64,000 nt of DNA. Origin: Cyanophora paradoxa (lineage: Eukaryota > Glaucocystophyceae > Cyanophorales > Cyanophoraceae). The stretch is taken from NCBI GenBank assembly GCA_004431415.1, contig QPMI01000417.1, positions 62,001 to 126,000 on the forward strand, given 5' to 3'. Positions 45,840 to 58,800 of the stretch are shown here, piece by piece; position 1 is the stretch's first letter; every line of letters starts with the position of its first letter. Both the position numbers and the translations under genes were made by a program. The notes beneath the pieces are model-generated. The model searched no databases. It saw nothing but the letters and a program-made list of their open reading frames with translations, and was not told where the DNA came from.

Positions 45840-47460
45840 GGGTGGCGGCGCGGCTCCGAGGCTCAACAAGATGTGTGGGCGGAGGCACCGCAGGGGCGGG
45901 GCGGGGCAGGGCAGGGCGGTCAGGGGCAGCTGCAGCTGCAGGTGCGATACGGCGCCGCGCACGTGGACAGGGCGGGGTGATCATGAGGCGGGGCGGGGCA
46001 GATCTAGAGCGGGGCATGCGCAAGGCGAGGCGGGGCGGGGCGGAGCGATCGCGAGGTGGGGCACGGCGAGCGGGGGAGGACGGGACGGGGCGGGGCGGGG
46101 CCGGGGCGGGGCTGGCCATGGGCTCGGCGGGGGCAGCCGCGGGGCAGCTGGGACGACGCACGGCAGCGACCCAGTCCAAGCTGCGCAGGGCGGCCAGTGC
46201 ACGTGGGGCGCCGCTTAGAACGGGCAGGGCGAGAAGACGGGCCTCACAGGAAGGAATTGCAGCAATAGCATCTAAGTGCCGATCAGACATCAGCGCGGTC
46301 TGATCCGCACATGTACAGGGGTGAACTTCGAGATCGGCAGGAGGCGGCGCCAAGCTGCAGAGGGCAGTCAGCGGGGCGCCACTTAAAGCTTAGCACGGGA
46401 AGGGCCGCGCGCGCGGGATCCGGAGGGCGGGTCTCGAGCTCCGAGGCTCACACGTCCACGAGCTAGCGCTCGCCCGACGATGCTGTCCGCTGTTGTGGCC
46501 GAGCACTTGCTCGGCATAAGAGACCAAGCCACGACCGGCCTGTCGGGACAGGGTACAGGGTCAACGCGAACGGCGGACTTAGTCCGCCGTTCTGGGAAAA
46601 AAACATGAAAAAAACAGGGTACGTGGTCATCCGCAAGCCCAACCCTGCGCAGGGCGAATATATACGAACGCTCCCGTACATCGCACTCGAAGCGTGCCGC
46701 AAATTGAAAGCCGTCCAGCCGGCAGCCGTCCAGCCGGCCGCGGAGCGGCGGAACGGCGGGCGGCAACACGGCACGCCCGGCGGGGCGGCGGGGCACGCCG
46801 GGCGGGACGGAGACTCGGCGCCGCAGCGAGCCCCGCTTCCGTCCCGCCTGGGAAAGAGACGGGAAGACGAGTCGGGGCAGGCAGGGGCGCGGCTCGCCGG
46901 CCGCGGCGGAGACGCGGCTTGCAGCGCGGCTCTATAGCTATCGACGGGACGGGAGCACGGCGGTGTGTGAACTGCAGCCCCAAGCGCAACGTGGGCGCGG
47001 CTGACACCGATGCGCAGGACCGGACGATGATGGGCCATGCAGGCCGGAGGCCATGACGGGGCGGGCGGAGGCGCGGATCACCGGGCGCGCGGCGCAAGGC
47101 GGAGGGCAGCGCGGCTCGAAGAGCGGGGAGGCAGCGCGGCGGACGGCGGCGGGGCACGCCGGGCGCGCGGCGCGAGGCGGGGGCAGCGCGACTCGAAGGG
47201 CGGAGCGGAGGCGCGACGGGCAGCCACGCCGCACGCCGGGCGAGGAGGCAGCGCGGCGGGCGGCGGCAGGGCACGCCGGGCAGGGCGGAGACTCGGCGCC
47301 GCAGCGAGCCCGACGATGCTGTCCGCTGTTAACGTTGTGGCCCGGCGATGCTGTCCGCCGCAAGCGAGATCGTCCAGGGCGCCCGGCCTCAGCAGCTCTC
47401 ACATGCACTAGCACTAGGCTCACGAAAATTGCGAAATTAAACAGATCTAGATGTACTTAG
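45840..47460. repeat. GC-rich degenerate repeat region
   Basis: Dense GGGGCGGGGC, GGCGGAGGCGCGGC and GGGCACGCCGGGC words form overlapping imperfect arrays at 45840-46150 and 46720-47300, similar to the array at 43400-43855. Long frames on both strands are Arg/Ala/Gly-rich shadows. No gene supported. Confidence 0.7.
46472..46640. repeat. Dispersed repeat family, copy A, with conserved hairpin
   Basis: About 170 bp that match 52696-52870. It starts GCCCGACGATGC and ends with a hairpin at 46568-46592 (12-bp arms GAACGGCGGACT, 1-nt loop) followed by TGGGAAAAAAAC. A third partial copy of the leading 24 bp is at 47308. Confidence 0.8.
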
Positions 47461-47791
47461 ATCTACCTTGATCTTTAACTCAGTCACTTAGTAATTAAAA
47501 TATTGAGCTCTTGTACTGATTTATCGATATCCTTCCCCTTCGATCTGGATAACTCGAAGGAATGTGGATGGGTGGGAAGGGGTGCACGTGGGGGGAGGAG
47601 GGGGGGGCCTTCCCCGCGTGAGCGGGTGTCTTGTATACCGCTGCCGCAGTGCACTTGCAGCTGCGCATGCAGGTATAAATCCATATATACATATATCTTC
47701 CTACCGCTATATAGCTAACTATACATTTAGCTAGATCTACCTATAGCAACAATATTTATATACAGGGCGCTATAGCTAGCTAACACTATCA

Positions 47792-47810
47792 GGGGGGGGG
47801 GGGGGGGGGG
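47792..47810. repeat. 19-nt poly-G run
   Basis: Homopolymer between the AT-rich segment 47440-47790 and the GC-rich repeat block to the right. Confidence 0.9.
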
Positions 47811-48019
47811 CCAGGCCCGGACCAGGCGCGGGGCGGAACGGATCCGGAGGCCGCCGCGCGCTGCTTCCAATCCGCATCCACCACGAAAGCGCCGCGATTC
47901 GAACCGCATGCACTCGCCGCTCATGATCAGCGGAGGACGGGGAGGCGCCCACCAAGCGCGAGGGACGGTCGCCACTGCTTCCCGGCTGCCTCCACCATGA
48001 AGCCGCAAGGGGGGGGGGG

Positions 48020-48690
48020 GGAGAAGGGGGGAGGGGAGGGAGAGGGGGGCGGGGCGCACGGCTGGAGAGGCGGAGGGCACGAAGGGGCGAGGTCGCGGGC
48101 CTGGGCCTGGAGGCGGGGGCGTCAGGGCGGGCCCAGCGTCGTCCCCCAGGGAGGAATCAAGCTGCGGCGAGGGCGTCGGTGAGTACCCCGCGGCGCCCCC
48201 CCCCCCCCCCCCTCGGCCCGCACCTCCTCAAGGCCCGAGAGACGTCCGGCCCGAGAGGCCCGCGGCGGCCGCTTTCATGAAACCAAGCAACGCGCGCGCG
48301 TCGCAGCCTGCGCACGCGCAGGACGTCAGGGGGCTGTGGGCAGCGGGGGGTACAGGCGCACGGACCAGAGGCCGGAAAACTCGAGAATCTCGAAGGCCGA
48401 GAGGTGATCGATTGCCTACGCCTGCAGGCCTCTCCCGTCCAGGGCCTGCAGCCCCTCCGGCCTGCCACGCGTACGGGAACCCGGGTGCCCAGCGTCGGTC
48501 CAGGGGCACAGGGGTACGAAGTTGTAAAAGGTGGGAAGGCGGGGGAGAGGGGGGGCGGGGCGCACGGGCTGGAGAGGCGGAGGGCACGAAGGGACGAGGT
48601 CGCAGGCCTGGGCCTGGAGGCAGGGGCGTCAGGGCGGGCCCAGCGTCGTCCCCCAGGGAGGAATCAAGCTGCGGCCAGCGGGGCGTCGCT
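48020..48690. repeat. Duplicated 160-bp block
   Basis: The segment about 48030-48180 recurs at about 48540-48690 with few differences; both contain GTCGTCCCCCAGGGAGGAAT. A 17-nt poly-C run at 48196-48212 lies between. Confidence 0.85.
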
Positions 48691-48734
48691 TACTAAGTTA
48701 GATCTAGAGCGGGACGCTTAAGGTCGGGAAGGCG

Positions 48735-48935
48735 GTCCTCACAGGAGTTGAGCCGATGCGAGGAACGAGCACGCGCACACCGCTGCGCAGGGCGGTCAGC
48801 GGGGCGCCGCTTAGAGCGGGATCCGGAAGGGCGGGAAGGCGGGCCTCACACCAGCTGAGCCGATGCGAGGATCCGGAACGAGCGTGCGCACACCGCTGCG
48901 CAGGGCGGTCGGCGGGGCGTCGCTTCAAGCAAGCG
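48735..48935. repeat. Tandem duplication of about 105 bp
   Basis: Two copies share TGAGCCGATGCGAGGA, CACACCGCTGCGCAGGGCGG and GCGGGGCGCCGCTT-like words. Related words appear near 46365. Confidence 0.8.
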
Positions 48936-50870
48936 TGATGCAAGAGCACGTGAGGGGCCTGTGTTAATTGAAACAAGGAAATCGAATATTCTTTTCGTTG
49001 CAACTAGCCCGCCCCAAGGTGGGACCCAAATCCGGCCGTACCCGAGGAAGGAGCGACAGCCCGACGCAGCCAACGGCGGCCGGGCGGCACCAGCCAGCAA
49101 GCCCGGAAGGTCACCAAAGCGTACGAGAGTGCGTTGGGCGTCCGGCAGCGAGCTCCGGTGCCCGGAGCACGGAGCGCGGATCTTCCGGTCGTCCGTCCTC
49201 GGAATCCCTCCCTACCGTTTGCTCCAGACTCGCAGCATAAGCTACAAACAGCATAAAGACTGCGTAGGCACAAGATGGGAAGATCGGTAGAGAGGGATTT
49301 CATGATCCAGTTTCTTAGCGGTCGCTGGTGCGTGAAAACCACCTCTGAGCCCCGCCTGAATCTTCGCGTATACGTGCAGAGCACTCTGAATCTTCGATTA
49401 AGCTCAAAAAACGGCGGGCCTCAGAGGGCGTTTTCCCTGGCGGGCGCCCCGAAGGCTCTCCCGTGGAACCTGCAACAGCGGGCGGCGGCAGCGAACGGAC
49501 CCGCTGGCATGCAGAGATGCTCATAGCTAACGTGTAGGGCCTATTCGTGTACTCTGAGCCGCACGCGCAGGTCCTTCTCGCGAGACTTGATCCGAGCGCA
49601 GCCACGCCGCAGCGGAGGAGCGCAGCGGCCATGCGGAAGGCTCATGTATAACATGAACATCTCGGAACGGTGCGTGTCGAGGCCCCGCGCCGCCGCGCTC
49701 GCGCGCCCGGGCCTAACTGGATCCAGCCCCGCCTCTCGCAGGCCTCGAGTCGCCATGGCATCTTTCGCCGCCTCCGAGGTCGCGCATCGCTTGCGTGCAT
49801 CGCTGACGTCCCGCCAAGCCCCCGCTTTCGTGGCCCGCCGCGCCCCAGGCAGATGCGCTCTCGTGTGCAATCAAGCATGTCATGCGGTTCTTGATGGCAT
49901 GGCTGCGACGGCGGGGCGGTGTGGGTTGAGATGCCGAGGGCCACGAGACACATCTAGAGCTAATGCAGAGCGCGCGTGAGGGCAGCGGCATGCACCCCCG
50001 CCGCCAGCGGCACCTCCTCCAGCTTGGGCACCTGGGCGATTCGATTCCGCTGCGAACTGCGAGGTCGCGACGGGCCGCCGGGAGCGCGAATCAATGCTCG
50101 TCTTGATAGAGCTTGCGTGGATGCACCGTGGCTCCGGCGCGCGCCCGCCTCGATCGTCGCCTGCTCCTGCCGTGTATGCACCTGGGCAATTTGATCTCGC
50201 TCCAGGGGCTCAGCACCGCGAGGACTCGCAGGGCCGCCGTAGCGCGATTCGGTGAGCGCATGAATAGAGCTTGCGCAGATGCAGCGCGGCCCTGGCGCGC
50301 GCTTCCCCAGCAGAGATTGCTCATGAGTTCCAGTGAGCTAGTGAGTTCCTGGGCGACTGGCTGACCCCAGCAGGCGCTCTTTGAGCCAGAATCATTATCA
50401 CATGTAGTTATATCACTGCACCAAGATACAGGGTGATCCGAAGTGTTTTTGGGCCCGACCGGTGTTTTGAACTTTACTCGTAGGACCCTCTCTGGAACTT
50501 TTCAGTTTTCAAGTTTCAAAATGCCACCCCGACGTGCTCATGATGCCTTGTTGAAGCATCAACTCACTCAGAAGTGGCGATTTCACGTCCCCGGGGGTTT
50601 TCGAAGGTGCTGAAGACGATGGTGGCGGTACCGAAGGCCGCCGATCAAAGCCTGGGTCCGTCTTCAAGAACTACTGGAAATTGGGCCCCCAGATGCATCC
50701 TCATGATCAGTGATCCTCGCGCGCCCAGTTGCATGCAGCGCTCAGGGCACAGAATATAAGTCATTTACATGCTTTTGAAACAAAATATAGGCTTAATAGA
50801 GCGCTCGCGGGCCTCTGAGGAGAGAAAGCAAAGCTACACTAAGCTACGTGGCTAAGCTGCGGCGTCGGCC
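48936..50870. other. Region without a supported gene
   Basis: Mixed-composition DNA with open frames on both strands and no recognisable motif. A diverged duplication (about 50023-50170 versus 50174-50330) shares the words GCACCTGGGC and AGAGCTTGCG. Confidence 0.35.
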
Positions 50871-50879
50871 GCATCCTGG

Positions 50880-51605
50880 CGTCGTCCCCTCGCATCCAGG
50901 GCGCCCGGCGGCGGCGCCGCGCGGCCTCCTGCGGCGGGGGACGCGGGGGGCGGGCGGGGGCGCGGGCGGGGCTGCACGGGCGGGCTCGGCGGCGGCGGAA
51001 GGCGTCGGCAGCGTCGCGGCCTCGTCCCCTCGCGTCCGAGGCGCTCGGGGGCGGCCCGGCGCGGGCTCCTGCGGCGGGGCGCGCGGCGGGCGGGCGGGGG
51101 CGCGGGCGGGGCTGCACGGGCGGGCTCGGCGGCGGCGGAAGGCGTCGGCGGCGTCGCGGCCTCGTCCCCCGCGTCCGAGGCTCTCGGGGGCGGCCCGGCG
51201 CGGGCTCCTGCGGCGGGGCGCGCGGCGGGCGGGCGGGGGCGCGGGCGGGGCTGCACGGGCGGGCTCGGCGGCGGCGGAAGGCGTCGGCGGCGTCGCGGCC
51301 TCGTCCCCCCGCGTCCGAGGCTCTCGGGGCGGCCCGGCGCGGGCTCCTGCGGCGGGGCGCGCGGCGGGCGGGCGGGGGCGCGGGCGGGGCTGCACGGGCG
51401 GGCTCGGCGGCGGCGGAAGGCGTCGGCGGCGTCGCGGCCTCGTCCCCCGCGTCCGAGGCTCTTGGGGGCGGCCCGGCGCGGACTCCTGCGGCGGGGCGCG
51501 CGGCGGGCGGGCGGGGGCGCGGGCGGGGCTGCACGGGCGGGCTCGGCGGCGGCGGAAGGCGTCGGCGGCGTCGCGGCCTCGTCCCCCCGCGTCCGAGGCT
51601 CTTGT
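50880..51605. repeat. 139-140-bp minisatellite, five units
   Basis: The word GCTGCACGGGCGGGCTCGGC recurs at 50971, 51111, 51250, 51389 and 51528, giving spacings of 140, 139, 139 and 139 bp. Units are almost identical. Because 139 is not a multiple of three, the long frames rotate between the same three peptides and are not genes. Confidence 0.95.
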
Positions 51606-52695
51606 TCTGCGAGAGCATGATGCACGGTGGACACCGCCGCGCCGTGCCAGCGAGTGCGGACTTGTTCTGCGATTACAAACGATGCTCTTAGTTGTGCAGA
51701 ACGCTGCCCCGCATGATGGCACCGCACCACGCTCGCTCCCGCGAAGCGCCCCGCGCTCTCCCGAGCACACTGCGGCTGCGTCAGAGGAGGACCCTCAGGA
51801 GGTGCCGCCAGCGGACCGCAAACGCTAGTTGAGCATCGTATATACGTACTAGCATGCACGTGTCACCCTCGGAAGCGATACAACGACACCGGGAGCGACG
51901 GATCGCCCGCAGTCACCGAAGCCGCGCAGGTCGGCCGTTCGCAAGGCGCGGAGCGTCCGCGGTGCTGGCTGTAGCTAGCTACGGGCCGGCTGTAACATGT
52001 ATACAACTACTCTAGTGGCCAGACTAGGCCAGGCTCGCCGCGCGGGGCGTGCGACCGCGCCGAAGGCATGATGTCGGGTCGGTCGGCGGCGGGGCCGCCG
52101 GGGAGCTAGCCAGAGCGCCCGGCTACCCGGCTGGTGCTTCCGATGCATGCTCTGTGCTCTCCCGGTGCGGCGCTGCTGAAGTTCGGGACGTGCGCCGGAA
52201 GTGTGCGGTACTCCCCCCTAGACATCTCTTTCGCCGCAGGATAATAAAAAGGCATTTCCTTAAATCCGACCATAGGGGCCCCTCACGGCAGCGCACGCAC
52301 GTGCACCAGCCGCTCGGCCGCGCGCGAGGCCGCTTGCCATCTGCATGCGCAGCTGCAGCTGCCCCCGAATCCTCCGGGTCCGCAAGACGACGCGTTTCAG
52401 CGCTCCTATGCTCGCCCTGTCGTGCGAAGAGCGAAACAAGGAGGACCGAGCTCGAGAATGCAAGCGACGCACCGGGTGCTTAAGCTTCGAATTCCGTTCG
52501 ACGTCGACGCCGCCACGGCGACGTTAACCAGGCAGCTCCAACCAGATGGCGCTGACTCAGTGAGACACTGAGTCGTAAACACTCGCATCAAAAACACTGA
52601 GTCGGTACCAAACCGACGAGAACAACGCTTACCAATGCGACAGAGGCATGAGCTGGATGGGATCGTGTCAGACTCCTTCGTACGATCTGCCCCGG
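51606..52695. other. Region without a supported gene
   Basis: No domain or convincing exon seen. Confidence 0.3.
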
Positions 52696-52870
52696 GCCCG
52701 ACGATGCGGTCCGCTGTTGTGGCCGAGCACCTGCTCGGCATAGGAACCCAGCCACGGCCCACGCGTACGCGTACGGCCCGCGGCCGTCGGAGGACAGGGT
52801 ACAGGGACAATCGGAACGGCGGACCTGGTCCGCCGTTCTGGGAAAAAAACGAGAAAAACACGGGTACGTT
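52696..52870. repeat. Dispersed repeat family, copy B, with conserved hairpin
   Basis: Matches 46472-46640. Its hairpin at 52814-52838 has arms GAACGGCGGACC and GGTCCGCCGTTC with a 1-nt loop, followed by TGGGAAAAAAAC as in copy A. Confidence 0.8.
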
Positions 52871-55800
52871 AACGTTGTCAGCCTCCTGCCCGCCCGCGCG
52901 CAGCGCGCGCCGGCGCTGTGGCTAGCACTGCGCATGCGGACACACACATACCATATAGTAAAACCAATACCACATACCATATGCATACCATACCTGTCCA
53001 CACGCATTATAAATTATAATTATATAACCCGGTGGCAAGCTTAAGCGCCGACGAAACGAGCGCAACCGGAAACCCCGTTACCGCGGCCGGTGGCAAGCTT
53101 TTACTAAGTGAAGCGCCGACGAATTCGAAACGCGCGCAATTGCAACAGTTGATCATGAAGCGGCATGGACTACCTGATCATCGTAACGGTCCAGCGCCGG
53201 TAGAAAAAGAGTATGGCCATATGCATGGCCATGGTGATTTTGCGATATCGATGACCAGTAATATTTTTGGTAAGTTTAAGTTTGGTAAGTTTTCTGTAAT
53301 GCATGAGCTGCACGATGACAAGCGCCAAAAACCAGCTGCAGTACTAGTTGTACCGATTGCAACGAAGCCGGGACCCAGCCTGGCAGCTCGGCCAGCTGCA
53401 GGTACGCCTGTCGCTCAGAACAGAAGGGTACAGCAGATTGCGATCTAGATCTCGATCGTTCGCGATCGGTCAGCGGCCGCACCACCGGTACCCGGGCATG
53501 ATAGGAGCTGCAAGTTAGCTAGGAGTACTGCAAAGTTAGCTAGGAGCTGCATAATCACCCGTACTCCCCACAGTCAGATTGCGTACCCCCCCTCCGTCAG
53601 CTGACTAGCCAGCTGACAGAATCTTACTACAATGCATTCAACGTCATCATGACGTCATCGAATCTTCTAACAATGGTGCATCGTCATCATGACATCATAG
53701 AATCTCTTAACAATCATATATCAAATACCTAATACCCAAAAGCTCGAGAGTAACCTCGATTCACGGATCAAAAGTCGGCAGTAGAGCCTCTGGTCTCTTC
53801 TTCCCTTCGGTCAGAATTGAGACCAGAGGCTGATATAGATCTGCAGCGCTTGGCGTAATCGATGTCGCCATTGCCCTTAAGCTTGTTAACGTTGGCGTAA
53901 AAGCTGCCCAGGCTTTCCGGTGGACCCCCGTCAGTTCTAATTTTGTATACCGCCGGCCGCGCCGGCGCGTCAATACTTGCGCATGCCCGGCGGCGGCCCC
54001 GCCGGCCCGGCCGCGGCCGCCATGAATCCCATGATCAAGATTCATGAATCCCATGTTGCTAGTAACTTGCTACAGCCAACCGGTAGGGTCCGGTCCTAGG
54101 TCCGGTACCCCCTCCGCCGCGCCGGCCCCGCGCGCGGACGGCGCGCCGGCGGCCGGCCGCCCGGCCCTTCGCGTCACGAATCGCGTGGCGGCACTGGCGG
54201 GCAGTGCCGGGCACTGGCGGCGCCGGCGGTACCTGGTACGTGTACGTATATACCGTCACGGCGTAGTACCCACTGCTAGTAGTCTGCTACTAGTACCCAC
54301 TACTACCCAGTGGCCTTGGGTACCGGTAGCCGGCGGTAGGCCTCTCTTGACAAAAAGTAGTACTTAGTATCATCAACTGCAATTGCAAGTTTGCAACTCC
54401 GGATCCGGATCCCCACTCCCCACTGATTCCCCAGTGATTCCCCACCGTGGCACCGTGGCACTGGCCTGGCCTCTAGGTAGCCTAAGGTAGGCTGGGCCGC
54501 TGGAGCCGCAGCTCACACGAGTCAGCCGCTGCAGCGCGTGGGGACTCGGGACTCGGGAGTCGGGAGTCGGGAGGCCCGGGAGGGGGCAACCCCCTCCCTG
54601 CCTGGCCGGACCTATCCGAGCAAATTTTGTTTTTTTGGAGCCGCTGCAGCGCTAGCTGGACAGCCTGGACCGTGCCTGGTCCAGCCTGGACCCCCGGGCC
54701 CCCGGCGCCCCGCCCGGCGGCCGCGGCGCCGGCGCGCCGCCGGGCCGGCGGCGCCGGGCGGCGGGCCGGCGGCCGCCGGCGGGCGGCCGCCGAGTCGGCG
54801 CCGACTCGCCGGGCCCCCGGCGGTTGCATTGAATCATCGAATCGTCCTCCGAGCCTCGGCCCTCGGGCGCCGGCCTCGCTTGCGATCGACTCGCGGGCCG
54901 CGGCCGGCGCCCGCGCGCGGCTCGAGGGCCGAGGCTCCGCGAGGACCGCGCGCGAGTCTGCGCGACGTCGACGGTGCGCATGCGACGCACAGGCGGCACA
55001 GCGGCACAGGCTGTGCTGTGCAATGTGCATGCAGGGCATTGCAGGCTAATTTGCAGCTGCAGGCTTGGCCACTGCGCGGCCAAGCTGCGCATGCACTGCC
55101 GCAGTACCCCCCCGCGGGCCGGTAGACCCGCAGACTGGCCCGCAGCTCAGCGGCTGCAGACTGGCCCATATATATGCAATGATTATGCATGCAGGCCGCC
55201 GCACATCGCCGCGGCGCGGCACATATACAGGCTCGTACTACGGTACTGCGGCAAAGCGCATGCGCATGGCTGCAGCGCTAGCTATATAGCCCGGCGGCAT
55301 GCACCGATCTGCGCATGCACTGCCATGCATGCAGGCTGATGCAGCTGCAGCCATGACCGTCGGACGTCGACTCTGATGATTCCATGATGAGCTAGTCACG
55401 GTACGTGAGCTCGAGACACTTGCCGCAGTGCATGCGCAAAATTGACACTGCAAATGCACAGGCGCGCGCAACTGCAGCGCGCCTGACTTGCAATTGGTCC
55501 TCTTTTCCTCTTTCCGAAAGCCTTCCGATCCGCGTGCCTCAGCTCGCCGGCATCCGCAAAGCCTTGCAAGCTTAAGGCAGCTCAGCTCAGCGGCTGCAGG
55601 CCGTCGGCCGCGCCCCGCGCGCGCCTTGAATTTTAGTCTTAATTATAAGCTTCGCCTGACCTTAGTTATCAACTGCAGCTGCAGCTGCAGGCCCGAGGCT
55701 GAGCTCGAGGTATATACATGTACATGTACATTTACAGCTGCAGCTGCAGCAGCTGATTAAGTAGGCATTGCCGCAGTGTTATGAAATCTTTGCCCACATG

Positions 55801-55885
55801 CTGCGCGCTCGCGGCTGATCCAGCGTGCCCGCGGGCGCCGGCGCGGAACACGCCGTGACGGGCCGGTTCCACTGTTCATCTGCAT
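52871..55885. other. Region without a supported gene; several small repeats
   Basis: Contains a short duplication around GGTGGCAAGCTT (53031 and 53090), a direct repeat CATCATGAC-TCAT near 53646 and 53684, an inverted repeat AGCCTCTGGTCTC near 53786-53832, and extremely palindrome-rich DNA at 54100-55790. An open frame at 53032-53448 begins with GTG, has no ATG and no family resemblance. Confidence 0.4.
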
Positions 55886-58800
55886 ATGCATCAGCGTATG
55901 GCGCCGGGCGCGGTAGCGCAGCCATCCGCAGATCATGATCAGCCGCAGGGGTCCGCGGCCGGCTCAACCCCAGCGCTGTTTAAGCTGCAGCAGATGCTGC
56001 ACGCGCTCAAACCTCCCTCAAGCGTCGGCGCCGACATCGATGTCGATGGCGCCGGCCATGGCACGAATGCAGCAGCCGCGGCCGCCGCGGCCGGCATGCC
56101 CCGCTTCCGCAGCCGTCGCGGTCGCGAGGATGCACAGTCGCGATCGAGCTCGGCGGGACCGGTTATCGATGCTCTGGCGCCGGCTGCAGCTGAACCTGCC
56201 GCCAACGCTCCATTGCAAGGCATCCGTAATACTAGCAGCGATGCTGGATCCGGAGCCGCCAGCGCCGGCGCGGCCGCGGCCCGCCGCCGCTCTGATCAGG
56301 TGCACCCATGGCCAGCGGCGCGCACGGTGGTGTCAATGGCCTCTGGCGGCGGCCAGCGCCGCTCGATTCTAGCTGTAGGCGCCGGCGGCCCCAGTTCTGC
56401 CGTCTTAATGGCGCAAAACGTCCTCTCTGCGTTCCAGCGGAAAGTTGCACCTTCTGGCCAGCGCGGGAGCCTGGCCATGGCGCATGCGGTTGGCCCGTCC
56501 TCCCCTGGAGCAGTGAATCCGGAGCGCCTCAGGACGGAGGCAGAGCTCCAACAAGCGGTGAAGGTGCGCGCGCGCGATAACAGCTGATTTCCGGATTCTT
56601 CACGCGTGGAATTCCCGAAATCCTAGAAACCAAATGCACAATCGGACTTCGGAAGAACGTAGTTTAGAGCCAGTATCAGCTAGAGCGCAAAAACCTCATA
56701 AACCGTTTCGCAGATCAACGGACAGCTGATCGGTGTCATCCAAGTCCATCTCGCCCCTCGGTCATATTTTCGAGCTTTGTGCGCTTCCGCCCGCGGCCCG
56801 CGGCCCTCTAGTTATATAGCTCCCATTCTAAAACTATGCGCTATCCCCTGTGTGCTTCGGCCCCTCTCCCCTTCCCCCGCGCCGGCCCGTTGAATATATA
56901 TTTGTGCATCTTGTCGGCATCGGTTTCGCGCTTTTGATCGTACGTTCTGTTGCGGGGCTTTTTTGCAGCTGGAACATTTACGTGTCCGTTCTCATCCTCT
57001 ATTCAGTCGTTACGGTCCGCCCCGCCTCAAAGTATTAATCCTGTTTTGCGACCTCCTGAGACTCCGAGGACAGGTCCCGTTCAATACCGCCTTCGATTAC
57101 TGGAACCGAAGGCCCCATGGCCTCGTGCGTGTGCCTCGTTGATCGAAGTTCTTTCTAATTGTGATTGTGAAGATCTAGAGCTCCGGTCCGGATCCAGCGT
57201 GAAACGTTGAATCACGTCAAACATTCGGCAGGTTTCCTGGGACATCGTTGTTGACGTCAGCTTCATCCTGGATGTCGCACTCAACTTCCTGGCGCCGTTC
57301 CCGGATCCCGACAGCGCGAAGCAGGAAATCGTCTTCTCCCTTGGACGGATCGGTGCCCTCGCCTCACCTAGACTTCGATCTTTAAGTTAGCGTACCTGAA
57401 TTCGCCTAACGGTGTCGTTGCCGCCACAGCACGCCGGTACAGCGGGTCGTGGCTTATTCCCGATCTCTTCAGTTCGCTGCCCGTACGTATACGTGTATAT
57501 ATATCAATCATTCGAATCTGACAACGATGGCATCGACTTAACTGCCGCATGCGCAGGTCGACCTTTTCACCCAAGAAACCGATTCCGGTTCTGGCGATGT
57601 GTCCGCACTCTATTTTCTAAGGTGCGTTTCTACACCAGGCTTTCAGTATTCTCGATGAAGCCTGCCGCATGCATGTGTGAATTTCGAAATCAGATTCCTC
57701 CGGCTTCTAAGAGTGGCGAGGATCTCGCGGCTGGCGAGGCTGCTGAGTGCCATAAAGCAGACCCGCCTGGTGCGCCCCCCATGACCAACTCCCTCGCTTG
57801 CGAGGGTTTACATCTGGAAACGCGCCCGCACTCTCCGCAGATGCATAACCTGGAAACCCGAGTGAAGCTGTACCCGGGCAGCGGCCGCCTCTTCGGATTG
57901 GTCTTCTGGGTTGGCCTCATCTCTCATTGGTTCTGCTGTATCCAGGTATTGAAATTTTCGAGCCGAAGCACAATCGCAAGTCGAATATCTATTTTAATCG
58001 TGTTGGCAGTTCTACGCGTCGCGCTACGACGATTTCTCGGACAGGAAGTCCTGGCGAGTTGCCTAATGTTTATGCAAATGTTTACCTAATGTGAAGTTAC
58101 CGAGGACAATTGAAACACCCGTTTATCTAATGTTCCGAAGTTCATGTAAATATAAATGTGAACTCATTCTTCCTCGGCAGGGTTGTCGAGCACGGCCTCG
58201 AGAACGCCCCCGTCGGCGACCAATACCTCAATACGCTCTATTGGGTCATCGTGCGCACGCGCACGAATTCGAATCGTAGCTGACGAACTCGAGCTCGCCC
58301 CTCCATCGAATTGCTTTCACCGGGCTTACTTTAATATTACTCGCCCCTCAAGCTTCAATCGATGTCTGACTGGCAACCGCCTCTCATCGTCCCTTTCATC
58401 GCCCCCCTCCGCAGACGACCCTCACAACCGTGGGCTACGGAGACATCAGGTGCGGGCCCCTCGAGCTCTAGATCTTGAGAGAACGATTTGCATTAGCACT
58501 AGCTAGAAGACAAGACGCCGCGGTCATTGATCCCGCCCCACCTCTTCGCAGCCCCGGTTCGAATCGAGAGAAAGTCGTCACAATTTTTATGTTCCTGGTA
58601 AGGGGAACTTCAAACGCTCCAATGCATTGTATAATTAGCTTTTCCTGCTGCTCACGCTCCGCACGCGGCAGGTCGGAGCGACGGTCTTCGCCTTGTGCGC
58701 GCGCCTCCTTTATATAATGAGTTTACTTGTCGCGCGCTGTCACCCTTCCCTTATATGACATCACCCTTTTTATAATAAGTTTACTTGTGCGCGCGCCTCC

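Noticed and set aside
47870-47925. GATTCGAACCGCATGC, another tRNA T-loop lookalike
   Set aside because: No cloverleaf can be built around it; TTCGAA palindromes are abundant in this genome.
50844-51859. Long overlapping open frames of more than 250 codons on both strands
   Set aside because: They are rotations through a 139-bp GC-rich minisatellite and encode only Arg/Ala/Pro/Gly-rich repeats.
53032-53448. 138-codon + strand frame
   Set aside because: Begins with GTG, has no ATG, contains an internal short duplication and shows no family motif; not enough to call a gene.
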